A stretch of 10,668 bases of DNA from an uncultured Acidobacteriota bacterium (GTDB taxonomy: Bacteria > Acidobacteriota > Blastocatellia > Pyrinomonadales > Pyrinomonadaceae): contig CADEFG010000109.1 of assembly GCA_902826505.1 (NCBI GenBank), forward strand, positions 1-10,668, read 5' to 3'. The position numbers and the translations under genes are program-made. The notes below the pieces were generated by a model. The model saw only the letters and a program-made list of their open reading frames with translations, was not told the DNA's origin and did not search any database. This document shows positions 1-6,963 of this stretch, piece after piece (within the stretch, counting starts at the first letter, position 1; each line of letters opens with the position of its first letter).

Positions 1-9
1 TTAAAAACA

Positions 10-1425
10 ATGTCAGAAAATCTTTTAACAGTTGCATATATCGTCGCGAGCGCGTTCTTTATCTTGAGTTTGAGCGGATTATCGAATCCCGAAACGGCGC
101 GGCGCGGAAATATTTACGGCATCATCGGAATGTCGATTGCTTTTTTGGCAACCGCACTGCTCAGCCCGAATGTTTCAAATTACGGAATTTTAATCGCCGT
201 GATCATTCCGGGGGTCGTTATCGGCGCAATTCTTGCGGCGCGCGTGGCGATGACCTCGATGCCCGAACTCGTCGCCATTTTGCACAGTTTTGTCGGCGCG
301 GCGGCGGTTTTGGTCGGCATCGGAAGCTATCTTCAGCACCAGACCTTTAAAACTCCCGCCGAAAAAACGATCCACGACATCGAGATTTTTGTCGGCGTCT
401 TTATCGGCGCGATTACTTTTACGGGTTCGATCATCGCTTTCGGCAAACTTCGCGCCTTGATCAGCAGCGCATCTTTGATGATTCCCGGCAGACATCTTCT
501 CAATCTCGCAATGCTTCTGGCTTGCGTTTTTCTCGGCTATCAATTCGTGACCTCGGACAATGGTTTACAACCGCTGCTGATCATGACGGCGATCGCTTCC
601 GTGCTCGGAATCCATCTCGTCGCGGCGATCGGCGGCGGCGATATGCCGGTCGTTGTTTCGATGCTCAACAGCTATTCGGGTTGGGCGGCAGCCGCCGCCG
701 GTTTTATGCTTTCGAACGATTTATTGATCGTGACGGGCGCGCTCGTCGGCTCATCCGGCGCGATTCTGAGCGCGATCATGTGTAAGGCGATGAATCGTTC
801 GATTTTCAGCGTCATCATGGGCGGCTTCGGCGCAACCGGCGGAACCGCGCCCGCGTCGGGCGAACAACCCGAAGGCGAAGTGACGCCGATCTCGGTCGAT
901 GAAACCGTTCATCTGCTGACCGAAGCGCGGCACGTGATCATCGTTCCGGGCTACGGAATGGCGGTCGCGCAAGCCCAGCACGCGGTTGCGGAAATCACGA
1001 AGATCCTGCGAAAACGCGGCACCAACGTTCGTTTCGGCATTCATCCGGTCGCCGGACGGCTGCCCGGTCATATGAACGTGCTTTTAGCCGAAGCCAAAGT
1101 TCCCTACGACATTGTTTTGGAAATGGACGAGATCAACCACGATTTTCCCGAAACCGATGTCGCGCTCGTCATCGGCGCCAACGATACGGTCAATCCGGCA
1201 GCGCTCGACGACCCGAACAGCCCGATCGCCGGAATGCCGGTCCTGGAAGTTTGGAAAGCGCAATTTTCGATCGTTATGAAACGCGGAATGGCAAGCGGTT
1301 ATGCCGGAGTTGAAAATCCTTTATTCTTCAAGGAAAATAACCGAATGCTCTTTGGCGATGCGAAAAAGAATGTTGACGCGATTCTCGCGCAGCTGATCGA
1401 AAATAAAGGCAAAAACGGCGATTGA
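10..1425 (+). CDS. pntB: NAD(P) transhydrogenase subunit beta (PntB)
   Basis: This is the beta subunit of proton-translocating NAD(P) transhydrogenase, which uses the proton gradient to drive hydride transfer from NADH to NADP+ at the inner membrane. Residues about 5-285 are strongly hydrophobic (domain II, multiple helices). They include LHSFVGAAAVLVG with H92, equivalent to the proton-pathway His91 of E. coli PntB, and SMLNSYSGWAAAA with N220, equivalent to Asn222. Residues about 300-465 form the NADP(H)-binding domain III, with GYGMAVAQAQ at 314-323, GIHPVAGRLPGHMNVLLAEA at 343-362, VIGANDTVNPAA at 387-398 and NPLFFKEN at 436-443, all nearly identical to E. coli as I remember it. The 471-residue length fits the family (462 in E. 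coli), so the gene looks complete. The ATG lies 10 nt from the window edge, and the alpha subunit gene (pntA) is expected just upstream but cannot be seen. No terminator is evident after the stop. Confidence 0.97.
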   Translation: MSENLLTVAYIVASAFFILSLSGLSNPETARRGNIYGIIGMSIAFLATALLSPNVSNYGILIAVIIPGVVIGAILAARVAMTSMPELVAILHSFVGAAAVLVGIGSYLQHQTFKTPAEKTIHDIEIFVGVFIGAITFTGSIIAFGKLRALISSASLMIPGRHLLNLAMLLACVFLGYQFVTSDNGLQPLLIMTAIASVLGIHLVAAIGGGDMPVVVSMLNSYSGWAAAAAGFMLSNDLLIVTGALVGSSGAILSAIMCKAMNRSIFSVIMGGFGATGGTAPASGEQPEGEVTPISVDETVHLLTEARHVIIVPGYGMAVAQAQHAVAEITKILRKRGTNVRFGIHPVAGRLPGHMNVLLAEAKVPYDIVLEMDEINHDFPETDVALVIGANDTVNPAALDDPNSPIAGMPVLEVWKAQFSIVMKRGMASGYAGVENPLFFKENNRMLFGDAKKNVDAILAQLIENKGKNGD

Positions 1426-1535
1426 TAAGCCATTTACAAATTTACGTTAACAAATCCGCCGGAATCCATGTATTTCACGGAAGAAATTTCGAGACCGCCC
1501 GAAAGCTCGAAGAAAGTTTAGAAAAATATCGCTGA
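1422..1535 (+). other. possible 37-codon ORF or gene remnant after pntB
   Basis: A TTG codon overlapping the pntB stop opens a 37-codon frame ending at the TGA at 1533-1535. The encoded peptide ends in FETARKLEESLEKYR, an amphipathic-helix pattern that looks protein-like rather than random. It has no ATG and no clear Shine-Dalgarno sequence. It could be the decayed 3' end of a lost gene, a translationally coupled micro-protein, or chance. I do not recognise it. Confidence 0.15.
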
Positions 1536-1556
1536 AAAGTTGTAAGATGGTAATTC

Positions 1557-2975
1557 ATGTTATTGCCGAATACGCTTTTACAAAACCGCTATAAAATAAT
1601 CGAGCTACTCGGTCAGGGCGGAATGGGTGCGGTTTATCTGGCAATCGACCAGCGGCTCGGTCACCAGATCGCGCTCAAGCAAATGTTTCGCGCCCAAAAC
1701 GAAGTAATGGCGCAGGCTTTCGAGCGCGAAGCACGAATTCTGGCGCGGCTCAATCATCGTTGTTTGCCAAAGGTGAGCGACCATTTTTCCGAAAGCGATT
1801 CGCGCTACCTGGTCATGCAATATATTGACGGCATCGATCTGGGCGAGCTTTTAGAGAAAAATCAACGCCCTTTTGCGCCGGAACAGGTTTTAATTTGGGC
1901 GGACAGTTTGCTCGACACGCTCGAATATCTGCATCATCACGAACCGCCGATCCTGCATCGCGACATCAAGCCGCAAAACCTGAAGATCAATCCGCGCGGC
2001 GAACTATTCCTGCTTGATTTCGGTTTGGCAAAAGATTCGGCAACCAAATTTTCAAGTCCTTTGACAACTCCGAGCGTCATCGGATATTCGCTTAATTACG
2101 CCCCGCTCGAACAGATCGACCGTCAGGGAACCACGCCTGAAACCGATGTTTATTCGGTTTGCGCGACGCTCTACCATCTTTTGACGAACCGGCTTCCGGC
2201 GGATGCGCTGGAACGTCTTTGCGCCAAAGCCGATGCGGGCGGCGATCCGCTGATTCCCGCCAACCAACTGAATCCGCAAGTTTCAGCCGAACTTGCCGAG
2301 GCGCTTCAACGCGGAATGGTTTTAAACCGCGACCGCCGTTTGAACGCCACCGGGCTGCGCAGCCTGCTGAAAAATTTGGGTTCTCTGAAAACCGATCAGC
2401 TGCCGAACGAATTTCTCACAGCGGGAAATCCGCTGACCGCAACGCGAACAACCGCGCCTGAGCTTTCGAACAGAATTTCCGTTCCGACGCTATCGCCCGT
2501 CATGGAATCTTCGCAAAATACCGGACAACCGAAAACTCAAGCGGGTTTGATCTCGAACGCCGCGCCTGATGTGGCAAAACCCAAACGATTTTTTTTGCCG
2601 CTGATGATCGGAACTTTTGTGCTGCTGCTGATGGGAGCCGGGTTGGGCGGCGCGATCATTGGCTATAATCAGTTTGTTTCCGCACCGACGCCGATGCCCG
2701 CGCCGCCGCTGGTGACCGACGATAATCCGGTTGTCAAACCGACGATCGAGAGTTTGGCGCCGCCCCCGGCAAACATCGGCAATCAAAACATCGACGAAAG
2801 CAACAAAGATCCTGAAAAACAAAGCGTCCCGAAAACCCTGCCGCAAAAATCGACGCCGCTTCCGAAAGCGCCGTCAACCTCGAAAACAACGCCGCCTCAA
2901 AAAATAACGCCGCCGACCAAAAACTCGGGCGGCTCTAAAAAAGATAAACTGCCGCCGATTATCATTCCACAATAA
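1557..2975 (+). CDS. membrane-anchored Ser/Thr protein kinase (Pkn-type)
   Basis: This is a eukaryotic-like Hanks-type Ser/Thr kinase that phosphorylates cytoplasmic proteins. The kinase domain spans residues about 11-275. It shows the glycine loop LGQGGMGAVYLA (18-29), the ATP-anchoring Lys in IALKQM (K41), a probable helix-C Glu (E58), the catalytic loop HRDIKPQN (134-141, D136), the metal-binding DFG (154-156) and a subdomain VIII APLEQ (182-186). All key residues are present, so it should be active. A Ser/Thr-rich linker (about 285-340) leads to KPKR and one membrane helix (about 345-370), which places the kinase inside the cell. The outer tail (about 375-472) is rich in Pro, Thr and Lys, looks disordered and holds no recognisable sensor domain. 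No Shine-Dalgarno sequence precedes the ATG. A TAAGAT box at 1543-1548 would give an almost leaderless mRNA if it is a -10 element. The next gene, a secreted TPR protein, starts 46 nt downstream. The substrate is unknown. Confidence 0.95.
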   Translation: MLLPNTLLQNRYKIIELLGQGGMGAVYLAIDQRLGHQIALKQMFRAQNEVMAQAFEREARILARLNHRCLPKVSDHFSESDSRYLVMQYIDGIDLGELLEKNQRPFAPEQVLIWADSLLDTLEYLHHHEPPILHRDIKPQNLKINPRGELFLLDFGLAKDSATKFSSPLTTPSVIGYSLNYAPLEQIDRQGTTPETDVYSVCATLYHLLTNRLPADALERLCAKADAGGDPLIPANQLNPQVSAELAEALQRGMVLNRDRRLNATGLRSLLKNLGSLKTDQLPNEFLTAGNPLTATRTTAPELSNRISVPTLSPVMESSQNTGQPKTQAGLISNAAPDVAKPKRFFLPLMIGTFVLLLMGAGLGGAIIGYNQFVSAPTPMPAPPLVTDDNPVVKPTIESLAPPPANIGNQNIDESNKDPEKQSVPKTLPQKSTPLPKAPSTSKTTPPQKITPPTKNSGGSKKDKLPPIIIPQ

Positions 2976-2984
2976 CCGGATTTC

Positions 2985-2993
2985 TGCTAAAAT
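2985..2993 (+). promoter_or_regulatory. candidate extended -10 promoter for the TPR gene
   Basis: TGCTAAAAT lies between the kinase stop and the TPR start and matches an extended -10 (TGnTAnnnT). Transcription would begin near 3000, about 20 nt before the ATG at 3022. I see no good -35 box at the right spacing. It may allow the TPR/BamD-like pair to be transcribed independently of the kinase, but this is a short AT-rich motif and could be chance. Confidence 0.3.
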
Positions 2994-3021
2994 TCCGTTC
3001 AAAGGACGGTTTTAAAGCGGT

Positions 3022-4848
3022 ATGAAATACAACTTTTGGAAAAGTTTGGGCTTCTTAATTTTGATGTCACTCTTTCTTGCTGCCGGTTATTCAAATATTC
3101 GCGCACAAAACAAACAAACAACTTGCGATAACAAAAAAGCCGATAAATTCTTGCAGCAAGGTCAGACGGCGTATGATAAAAAAGATTACGGGCAAGCTCT
3201 TTCTTTTTACGACCAGGCGGCGAAAGCCGCGCCTAAATGTCCGGTACCGTATTTCTATAAAGGCGGGATTCTGGTAGATTCAAAAAAATATGACGAAGGA
3301 ATTGCCGCTTATCAAGAGGCTTTAAAACGAAATTTCATCGAATCCTTCCGTGTTTACTATGGAATTTGTGCGAGCCGTCTCGAACAGAGTAATTATACGG
3401 AAGCCATTAAAAACTGTGAAGAATCGGTCAGACTCAACGATAATTTCTTTTGGTCGTCATATGATTTGGCGAGGGCTTATTTCGAATTGAAAAATTATGA
3501 TAAAGCGCTCGTCGGGTTCAGTCGTGCCGCTCAGCTCGATCCTAATTCCGCGAGCGCGTTGCAAATGAAAGCCGGGACTTTGTTAGAACTGCAGAGATAC
3601 AACGAAGCTTTAGTTGACTTAATGGCTGTGACAAAGTTAAATCCGACCAACGAGGGCGCTTTTTTTGGGGTCGGCGCGGCTTATTTTCAATTAAAGAATT
3701 TCTCTAAAGCGGTCGAATATTTAACGCAATCGGTCAAACTTAACCCGGATTTTTTTGAGGCGTGGATGATTCTCGCTTCCGCGCATATCGGAAATTCGAT
3801 AAACTGGGAAAAGAGCGAAGAAGCGGCTTTTCAAGCAGTCCGGCTCAGACCGAATGACGGGGATGCTAATTTTAAGCTCGGACTGGCTCAATTAATAAAC
3901 GGCAAACTCGAAGGGTCGTTAAAATCCTTTGATGCGGCGATTAAAAATAAAAGCACGTTAATCGCCGCCGCCATCGTTTATAAAGGCTACGCGTTAATCG
4001 GGCTGAAAAGAACCGTCGAGGCGGAAAAATTATTCGAGCAGGCTTTAAGTGTCAAGCCGGTCAATAAAACCGATTATTTTTCACTCGCCGAAATATTTTT
4101 TTACAGATGGGATCTTGAAAAGGCACGTGAACAGTTAAAAAAAGGGATTAATTTTGCTGCCGATGACGAAGATTGGCAAGAATACTCGATTTTGAGTTGG
4201 AGTTACAGTCTCTCGAACGAACCGCAGCAGGCGATCATCGCCGCCAACGAAGCAATTCAGCTAAACCCGACAAATTCCGAAGGCTACACTAATCGATGCC
4301 GTGCCTATAACGACACGAATTTACCGGATATCGCCATCAAAGATTGTCAAAAATCGTTGGCGCTGAAACCAAACGACGGCGAAGTTTTCTTTTATCTCGG
4401 ACGCGCCTATGCTTTAAAAAAGGATGCGGCACAGGAAAAATCCTACAACCAGAAATCGATCTTATTGATGGAAAAAAGAATCGGCTTTTCGTTTAATAAG
4501 CAAAAAAGCGAACAACCTATCCAGTCTTTGCCGGAGTCTAATCCTTCTTCGATTGACAGGGGGAAAGTCAGTGTCAACTCGCCTTCTTATACCTATTATC
4601 TTTACCTGCTCGGCAATGCGTATTTTCTCGACAATAATTTCGAGGCGGCGATCGGCGCATATCAAAAAGTTCTCGAATTGCGTCCGAGGTTTCCGCGTTT
4701 GCGCTACAATCTGGCGGCGGCTTACCTGAGCCTTAAACGACCGGATCTAAAAAATGCCGACGCCCAATATACCGCCCTTTTACAAATTGATTCCAAGCTG
4801 GCGGCGGATCTGAAAAAAGTTATCAACGGATACAGGAGAAAAAAATGA
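3022..4848 (+). CDS. secreted tetratricopeptide-repeat (TPR) protein
   Basis: This is a probable periplasmic scaffold of 608 residues. Residues 1-28 form a Sec signal peptide (K7, a hydrophobic core at about 9-22, probable cleavage after SNIRA). The mature part carries about twelve or more 34-residue TPR units. Typical helix pairs are GQTAYDKKDYGQALSFYDQA (47-66), ARAYFELKNYDKALVGFSRA (150-169), GAAYFQLKNFSKAVEYLTQS (218-237) and GNAYFLDNNFEAAIGAYQKV (531-550), often followed by a turn such as LDP, LNP or LRP. A Ser/Gln/Pro-rich linker at about 490-520 separates the main array from a last pair of repeats. No enzymatic domain is visible, so its role is probably protein binding, with partner unknown. 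The stop overlaps the start of the BamD-like gene by 4 nt (ATGA), so the two are probably co-translated. It follows a Ser/Thr kinase gene, and the mature protein would lie on the opposite side of the membrane from the kinase domain. Confidence 0.9.
   Translation: MKYNFWKSLGFLILMSLFLAAGYSNIRAQNKQTTCDNKKADKFLQQGQTAYDKKDYGQALSFYDQAAKAAPKCPVPYFYKGGILVDSKKYDEGIAAYQEALKRNFIESFRVYYGICASRLEQSNYTEAIKNCEESVRLNDNFFWSSYDLARAYFELKNYDKALVGFSRAAQLDPNSASALQMKAGTLLELQRYNEALVDLMAVTKLNPTNEGAFFGVGAAYFQLKNFSKAVEYLTQSVKLNPDFFEAWMILASAHIGNSINWEKSEEAAFQAVRLRPNDGDANFKLGLAQLINGKLEGSLKSFDAAIKNKSTLIAAAIVYKGYALIGLKRTVEAEKLFEQALSVKPVNKTDYFSLAEIFFYRWDLEKAREQLKKGINFAADDEDWQEYSILSWSYSLSNEPQQAIIAANEAIQLNPTNSEGYTNRCRAYNDTNLPDIAIKDCQKSLALKPNDGEVFFYLGRAYALKKDAAQEKSYNQKSILLMEKRIGFSFNKQKSEQPIQSLPESNPSSIDRGKVSVNSPSYTYYLYLLGNAYFLDNNFEAAIGAYQKVLELRPRFPRLRYNLAAAYLSLKRPDLKNADAQYTALLQIDSKLAADLKKVINGYRRKK
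4834..4838 (+). promoter_or_regulatory. strong Shine-Dalgarno site of the BamD-like gene
   Basis: AGGAG lies 6 nt before the ATG at 4845, inside the 3' end of the TPR gene. It is the only textbook ribosome-binding site I see in the window. It supports the overlapping ATGA start and efficient translation of the second gene of the pair. Confidence 0.7.
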
Positions 4849-5312
4849 AAAAAGCACTTATATATTCGATATTTTTAGGCGTTAGTTTACTAGCGATTTT
4901 TGGCGGCGCGGCGCACGCTCAAAAACAAATTCAGCAACAGGTTCAGCGCGATCCGATTTTGGAAGCCGACGCGAAACATAATCTCGAAGTCGCGCAAAAT
5001 TATTTCAGGTTGAAAAAGGCTTACCGCGCCGTTTTGATGCGCTTTGAAGAAACCTTCGCGGCTTACCCGGATTATTCCAAGATGGACGAATTTTTATACA
5101 TAGCGGGAATGAGCAGTCTGTATCTTTCAAACAATAAAGGCAAACAAAAGCTCGACACGAAGGCGACCGAAGACGACAAGAAAAAATACGATCCTGCCAA
5201 ATTGCGTGACGATGCGACGATGTATCTGACAATGCTCGTCGAAAAATACCCGCAGAGTTCGTTCAAATCCGACGCCGAAAAAACTTTGAAGGAGATCGAA
5301 GCGAAAAAGTAA
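4845..5312 (+). CDS. short secreted BamD-like TPR protein
   Basis: This is a 155-residue exported protein. Residues 1-25 form a signal peptide ending in AHA before Q26, a signal peptidase I pattern. There is no lipobox cysteine. Residues about 46-95 (LEVAQNYFRLKKAYRAVLMR, then FEETFAAYPDYSKMDEFLYI) resemble the paired helices of BamD/YbgF-type outer-membrane assembly lipoproteins, where YP followed by an acidic helix ends each repeat. A second half-repeat, with YLTMLVEKYPQSSF at 127-140, follows a charged linker (about 98-120). BamD proteins usually have about 240-280 residues and a lipid anchor, so this is a shortened soluble relative rather than a canonical BamD. It overlaps the TPR gene by 4 nt, so the two products may work together in the periplasm. 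The alternative is a generic TPR-fold protein unrelated to the Bam complex. Confidence 0.85.
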   Translation: MKKALIYSIFLGVSLLAIFGGAAHAQKQIQQQVQRDPILEADAKHNLEVAQNYFRLKKAYRAVLMRFEETFAAYPDYSKMDEFLYIAGMSSLYLSNNKGKQKLDTKATEDDKKKYDPAKLRDDATMYLTMLVEKYPQSSFKSDAEKTLKEIEAKK

Positions 5313-5321
5313 ATTTGGTTT

Positions 5322-5387
5322 TCTTTGCATCTTTGCGCCTTCGCGGGAGAACATTAATCTTCCCGCGAAGGCGCAAAGACGCAAAGA
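5322..5387. repeat. palindromic repeat, family A copy 1 (octad units)
   Basis: Arms 5322-5348 and 5361-5387 are inverted copies (26 of 27 positions pair) around a 12-nt loop. The left arm is built of 8-nt units CTTTGCAT, CTTTGCGC, CTTCGCGG. The element fills most of the gap between two genes: 9 nt after one stop and 9 nt before the next ATG. No T-run follows the stem, so it is not a classical intrinsic terminator. A second copy lies at 7920-7985. The same kind of TTTGCGTCTTTGCGCC repeat is, from general familiarity, dispersed in some environmental bacterial genomes. Confidence 0.9.
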
Positions 5388-5396
5388 TTTTAAATA

Positions 5397-5774
5397 ATGA
5401 ATCTCAATCAGATCACAATTTTTTCAAGCAAGACCACCGAACTGGTCGAATTTTATCAAAAACTCGGGCTTCGATTGATTGTTGACAGCTTACCGCGTTA
5501 CGCCCGAATGGAATGTCCGGACGGCGACGCGACGCTTTCGGTGCATTCGACCTGCATCGCGGAAACCGATTCAAATATCGTGCTTTATTTCGAGTGCGAA
5601 GATCTGGATGCCCGCGTTGCCGAATTAAAAAACTTAGGTTTGGAGTTTGAAGAAGAACCGAAAGATCAGGACTGGCGCTGGCGCGAAGCCTATTTGCGCG
5701 ACCCGTCAAACAACCGCATCTGTCTTTTCCACGCCGGCGAAAACCGCAAAAATCCGCCTTGGAAAGTTAAATGA
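5397..5774 (+). CDS. VOC-superfamily (glyoxalase/bleomycin-resistance-like) protein
   Basis: This 125-residue protein matches a single vicinal-oxygen-chelate domain of usual length. The first beta-alpha unit runs through ITIFSSKTTELVEFYQKLGL (6-25). The second runs through VLYFECEDLDARVAELKNLG (62-81) and ends in the family signature YLRDPSNNRICLF (99-111). Family members are metal-dependent lyases, isomerases, dioxygenases or drug-binding proteins. The usual metal ligands are not evident: the first-strand His position holds Q5 and the final Glu position holds C109. It may therefore bind a ligand rather than catalyse a reaction. No Shine-Dalgarno sequence precedes the ATG, and palindromic element A1 ends 9 nt upstream. 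Its TGA overlaps the ATG of the following gene (ATGA), so translation is probably coupled. The substrate cannot be inferred. Confidence 0.88.
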   Translation: MNLNQITIFSSKTTELVEFYQKLGLRLIVDSLPRYARMECPDGDATLSVHSTCIAETDSNIVLYFECEDLDARVAELKNLGLEFEEEPKDQDWRWREAYLRDPSNNRICLFHAGENRKNPPWKVK

Positions 5775-6118
5775 CCGAACTGGAATTTTGTAAACAAATT
5801 GAATATATTTGCCGCTATGAACATCGTTATATGTGGCTCAGAACCGGCTCGTTCGATGAAGTTTTAGCTTATCTTGAAGGATATTCCGGTGGAGCCAAGG
5901 TAGAAAGACACGGGCACCATACTTTTACCGTTCCGTTTTGTCATTGGCTGGCAATAAAATTTTCAGCCGAAAGAAAACCGGAGAAAGCGAACAGCGATAT
6001 ATTAAGCTGGGATGAATATCGCGAAATTTTTCCCGATCAGGAAGAAGCGATTGCCAATCTGCCGATTCTTTATCGTGAATTTGCTGAAAGCAAACATCTA
6101 AAGCACTTGGGATATTAG
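5771..6118 (+). CDS. uncharacterised 115-residue protein coupled to the VOC gene
   Basis: I do not recognise this family. The start overlaps the stop of the VOC gene by 4 nt (ATGA), which strongly supports both the reading frame and co-translation. The protein is soluble, with no signal peptide or membrane helix. It is rich in aromatic and charged residues: RYEHRYMWLR at 15-24, a His cluster RHGHH (46-50), FCHWLAIKF (56-64) and a C-terminal helix with FAESKHLKHLGY (104-115). The N-terminal helix FDEVLAYLEGYSGG (28-41) may form a small alpha/beta domain with the strand TFTVPF (51-56). The codon use looks more AT-rich than in the PfkB and fabI genes downstream. The function is unknown. Pairing with a VOC protein suggests a shared ligand or complex, but this is inference. 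Confidence 0.75.
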   Translation: MTELEFCKQIEYICRYEHRYMWLRTGSFDEVLAYLEGYSGGAKVERHGHHTFTVPFCHWLAIKFSAERKPEKANSDILSWDEYREIFPDQEEAIANLPILYREFAESKHLKHLGY

Positions 6119-6288
6119 CCTTAAAAACAATCAACCTTTTTATTATTCTGCGAAAATTTTATAATTTGCTGCGCTTAGCATCTCAAAATCCAAGTCATCA
6201 TTCGGTTTTTGAAGTTTATTTGTGGTAATCTGTTTTTTACACATCAAAACAGATAAATCTAAACCAATAATCACAAAAGAAAAGCATT

Positions 6289-6864
6289 ATGATTAATCTA
6301 AAAACTCTTTGCTCTTTATTGATATTTCTTTTAATCCTGATAAACTCCTCGGCGGCACAAGAAAAATCTCCGGTCGACTCATCACCCAAAACAATTGCCG
6401 AAACCAAAAGATTTGAATCAAAAGAAGGAAATTTCTCGATCAACATTTCTTCGGCTCCGTTTCAGACCCGAAATCTAGGCTCGGAAAAAGCCACAAAAAA
6501 ATGGGTGAATAAAGGAAATCAATTTTTCTGGCGGATTGAGAAGACGGTTTATACGGTTTTATGGGCAGGTCCGTTTGATTCGGATAAAGAGCAAATGCCT
6601 CTGAATTTAGAAGCAATGAATACAGTTTTTCGCAAGTCAATCGGAGTTGACGGCAAATTAATTTCCGAAAAAGAAATCTCTTACGGTGTATATCAGGGAA
6701 GAGAGTTTCGGTTTATCGCACCAAATGGAGTCAAATACATCATGAGAAACTATCTGGTAGAAAATACAGGCTATATATTATCTGCCGGATACGTCGAGGA
6801 CAAGGATGAAAAAGAGGCGATAGAAGTTTTAGATTCTTTTAGGCTTCTGAATGAAAAGAATTAA
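6289..6864 (+). CDS. small secreted protein, possibly PsbP/DcrB-like fold
   Basis: This 191-residue exported protein has a signal peptide at residues 1-23 (K5, a Leu/Ile-rich core, probable cleavage at SSAA before Q24). The mature part has a pattern seen in PsbP/DcrB/Mog1-type small domains: an N-terminal strand FESKEGNFSINIS (42-54), a central YGVYQGREFRF (132-142), a strand MRNYLVENTGYILSAGY (152-168), and an acidic helix ending LDSFRLL (181-187). That assignment is by pattern only and is weak. No enzymatic motif or lipobox is visible. The gene stands alone, with 170 nt before it and 99 nt after. The base composition is markedly AT-rich: the line 6301-6360 is about 35% GC, against about 65% in 7081-7140. 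The start is preceded by a purine-rich stretch (AAAGAAAAG) rather than a clear Shine-Dalgarno sequence. Confidence 0.75.
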   Translation: MINLKTLCSLLIFLLILINSSAAQEKSPVDSSPKTIAETKRFESKEGNFSINISSAPFQTRNLGSEKATKKWVNKGNQFFWRIEKTVYTVLWAGPFDSDKEQMPLNLEAMNTVFRKSIGVDGKLISEKEISYGVYQGREFRFIAPNGVKYIMRNYLVENTGYILSAGYVEDKDEKEAIEVLDSFRLLNEKN

Positions 6865-6963
6865 ATTTTGCAAAATCGCTAAAATTTACTTTGATGTGTA
6901 AAATCAAAAAAATAGAGTTCTCTCTGAATTTCAAATAATTATTAAACAGGAAATTATCAAAAT

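Noticed and set aside
190..543. Minus-strand frame opposite pntB
   Set aside because: The + strand encodes highly conserved PntB membrane helices. The antisense product is charged low-complexity sequence without any motif.
1426..1556. tRNA or small RNA gene in the pntB-kinase gap
   Set aside because: No cloverleaf, T-loop signature or stable hairpin was visible.
5322..5387. Rho-independent terminator
   Set aside because: The stem is strong, but no T-run follows on either side, and the stem is much longer than usual. The same sequence recurs at 7920-7985, so a dispersed repeat is the better call.
6201..6231. Promoter before the small secreted protein (TTCGGT ... TAATCT)
   Set aside because: The spacing is 19 nt and the -35 match is poor. 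The region is AT-rich enough to give such boxes by chance.
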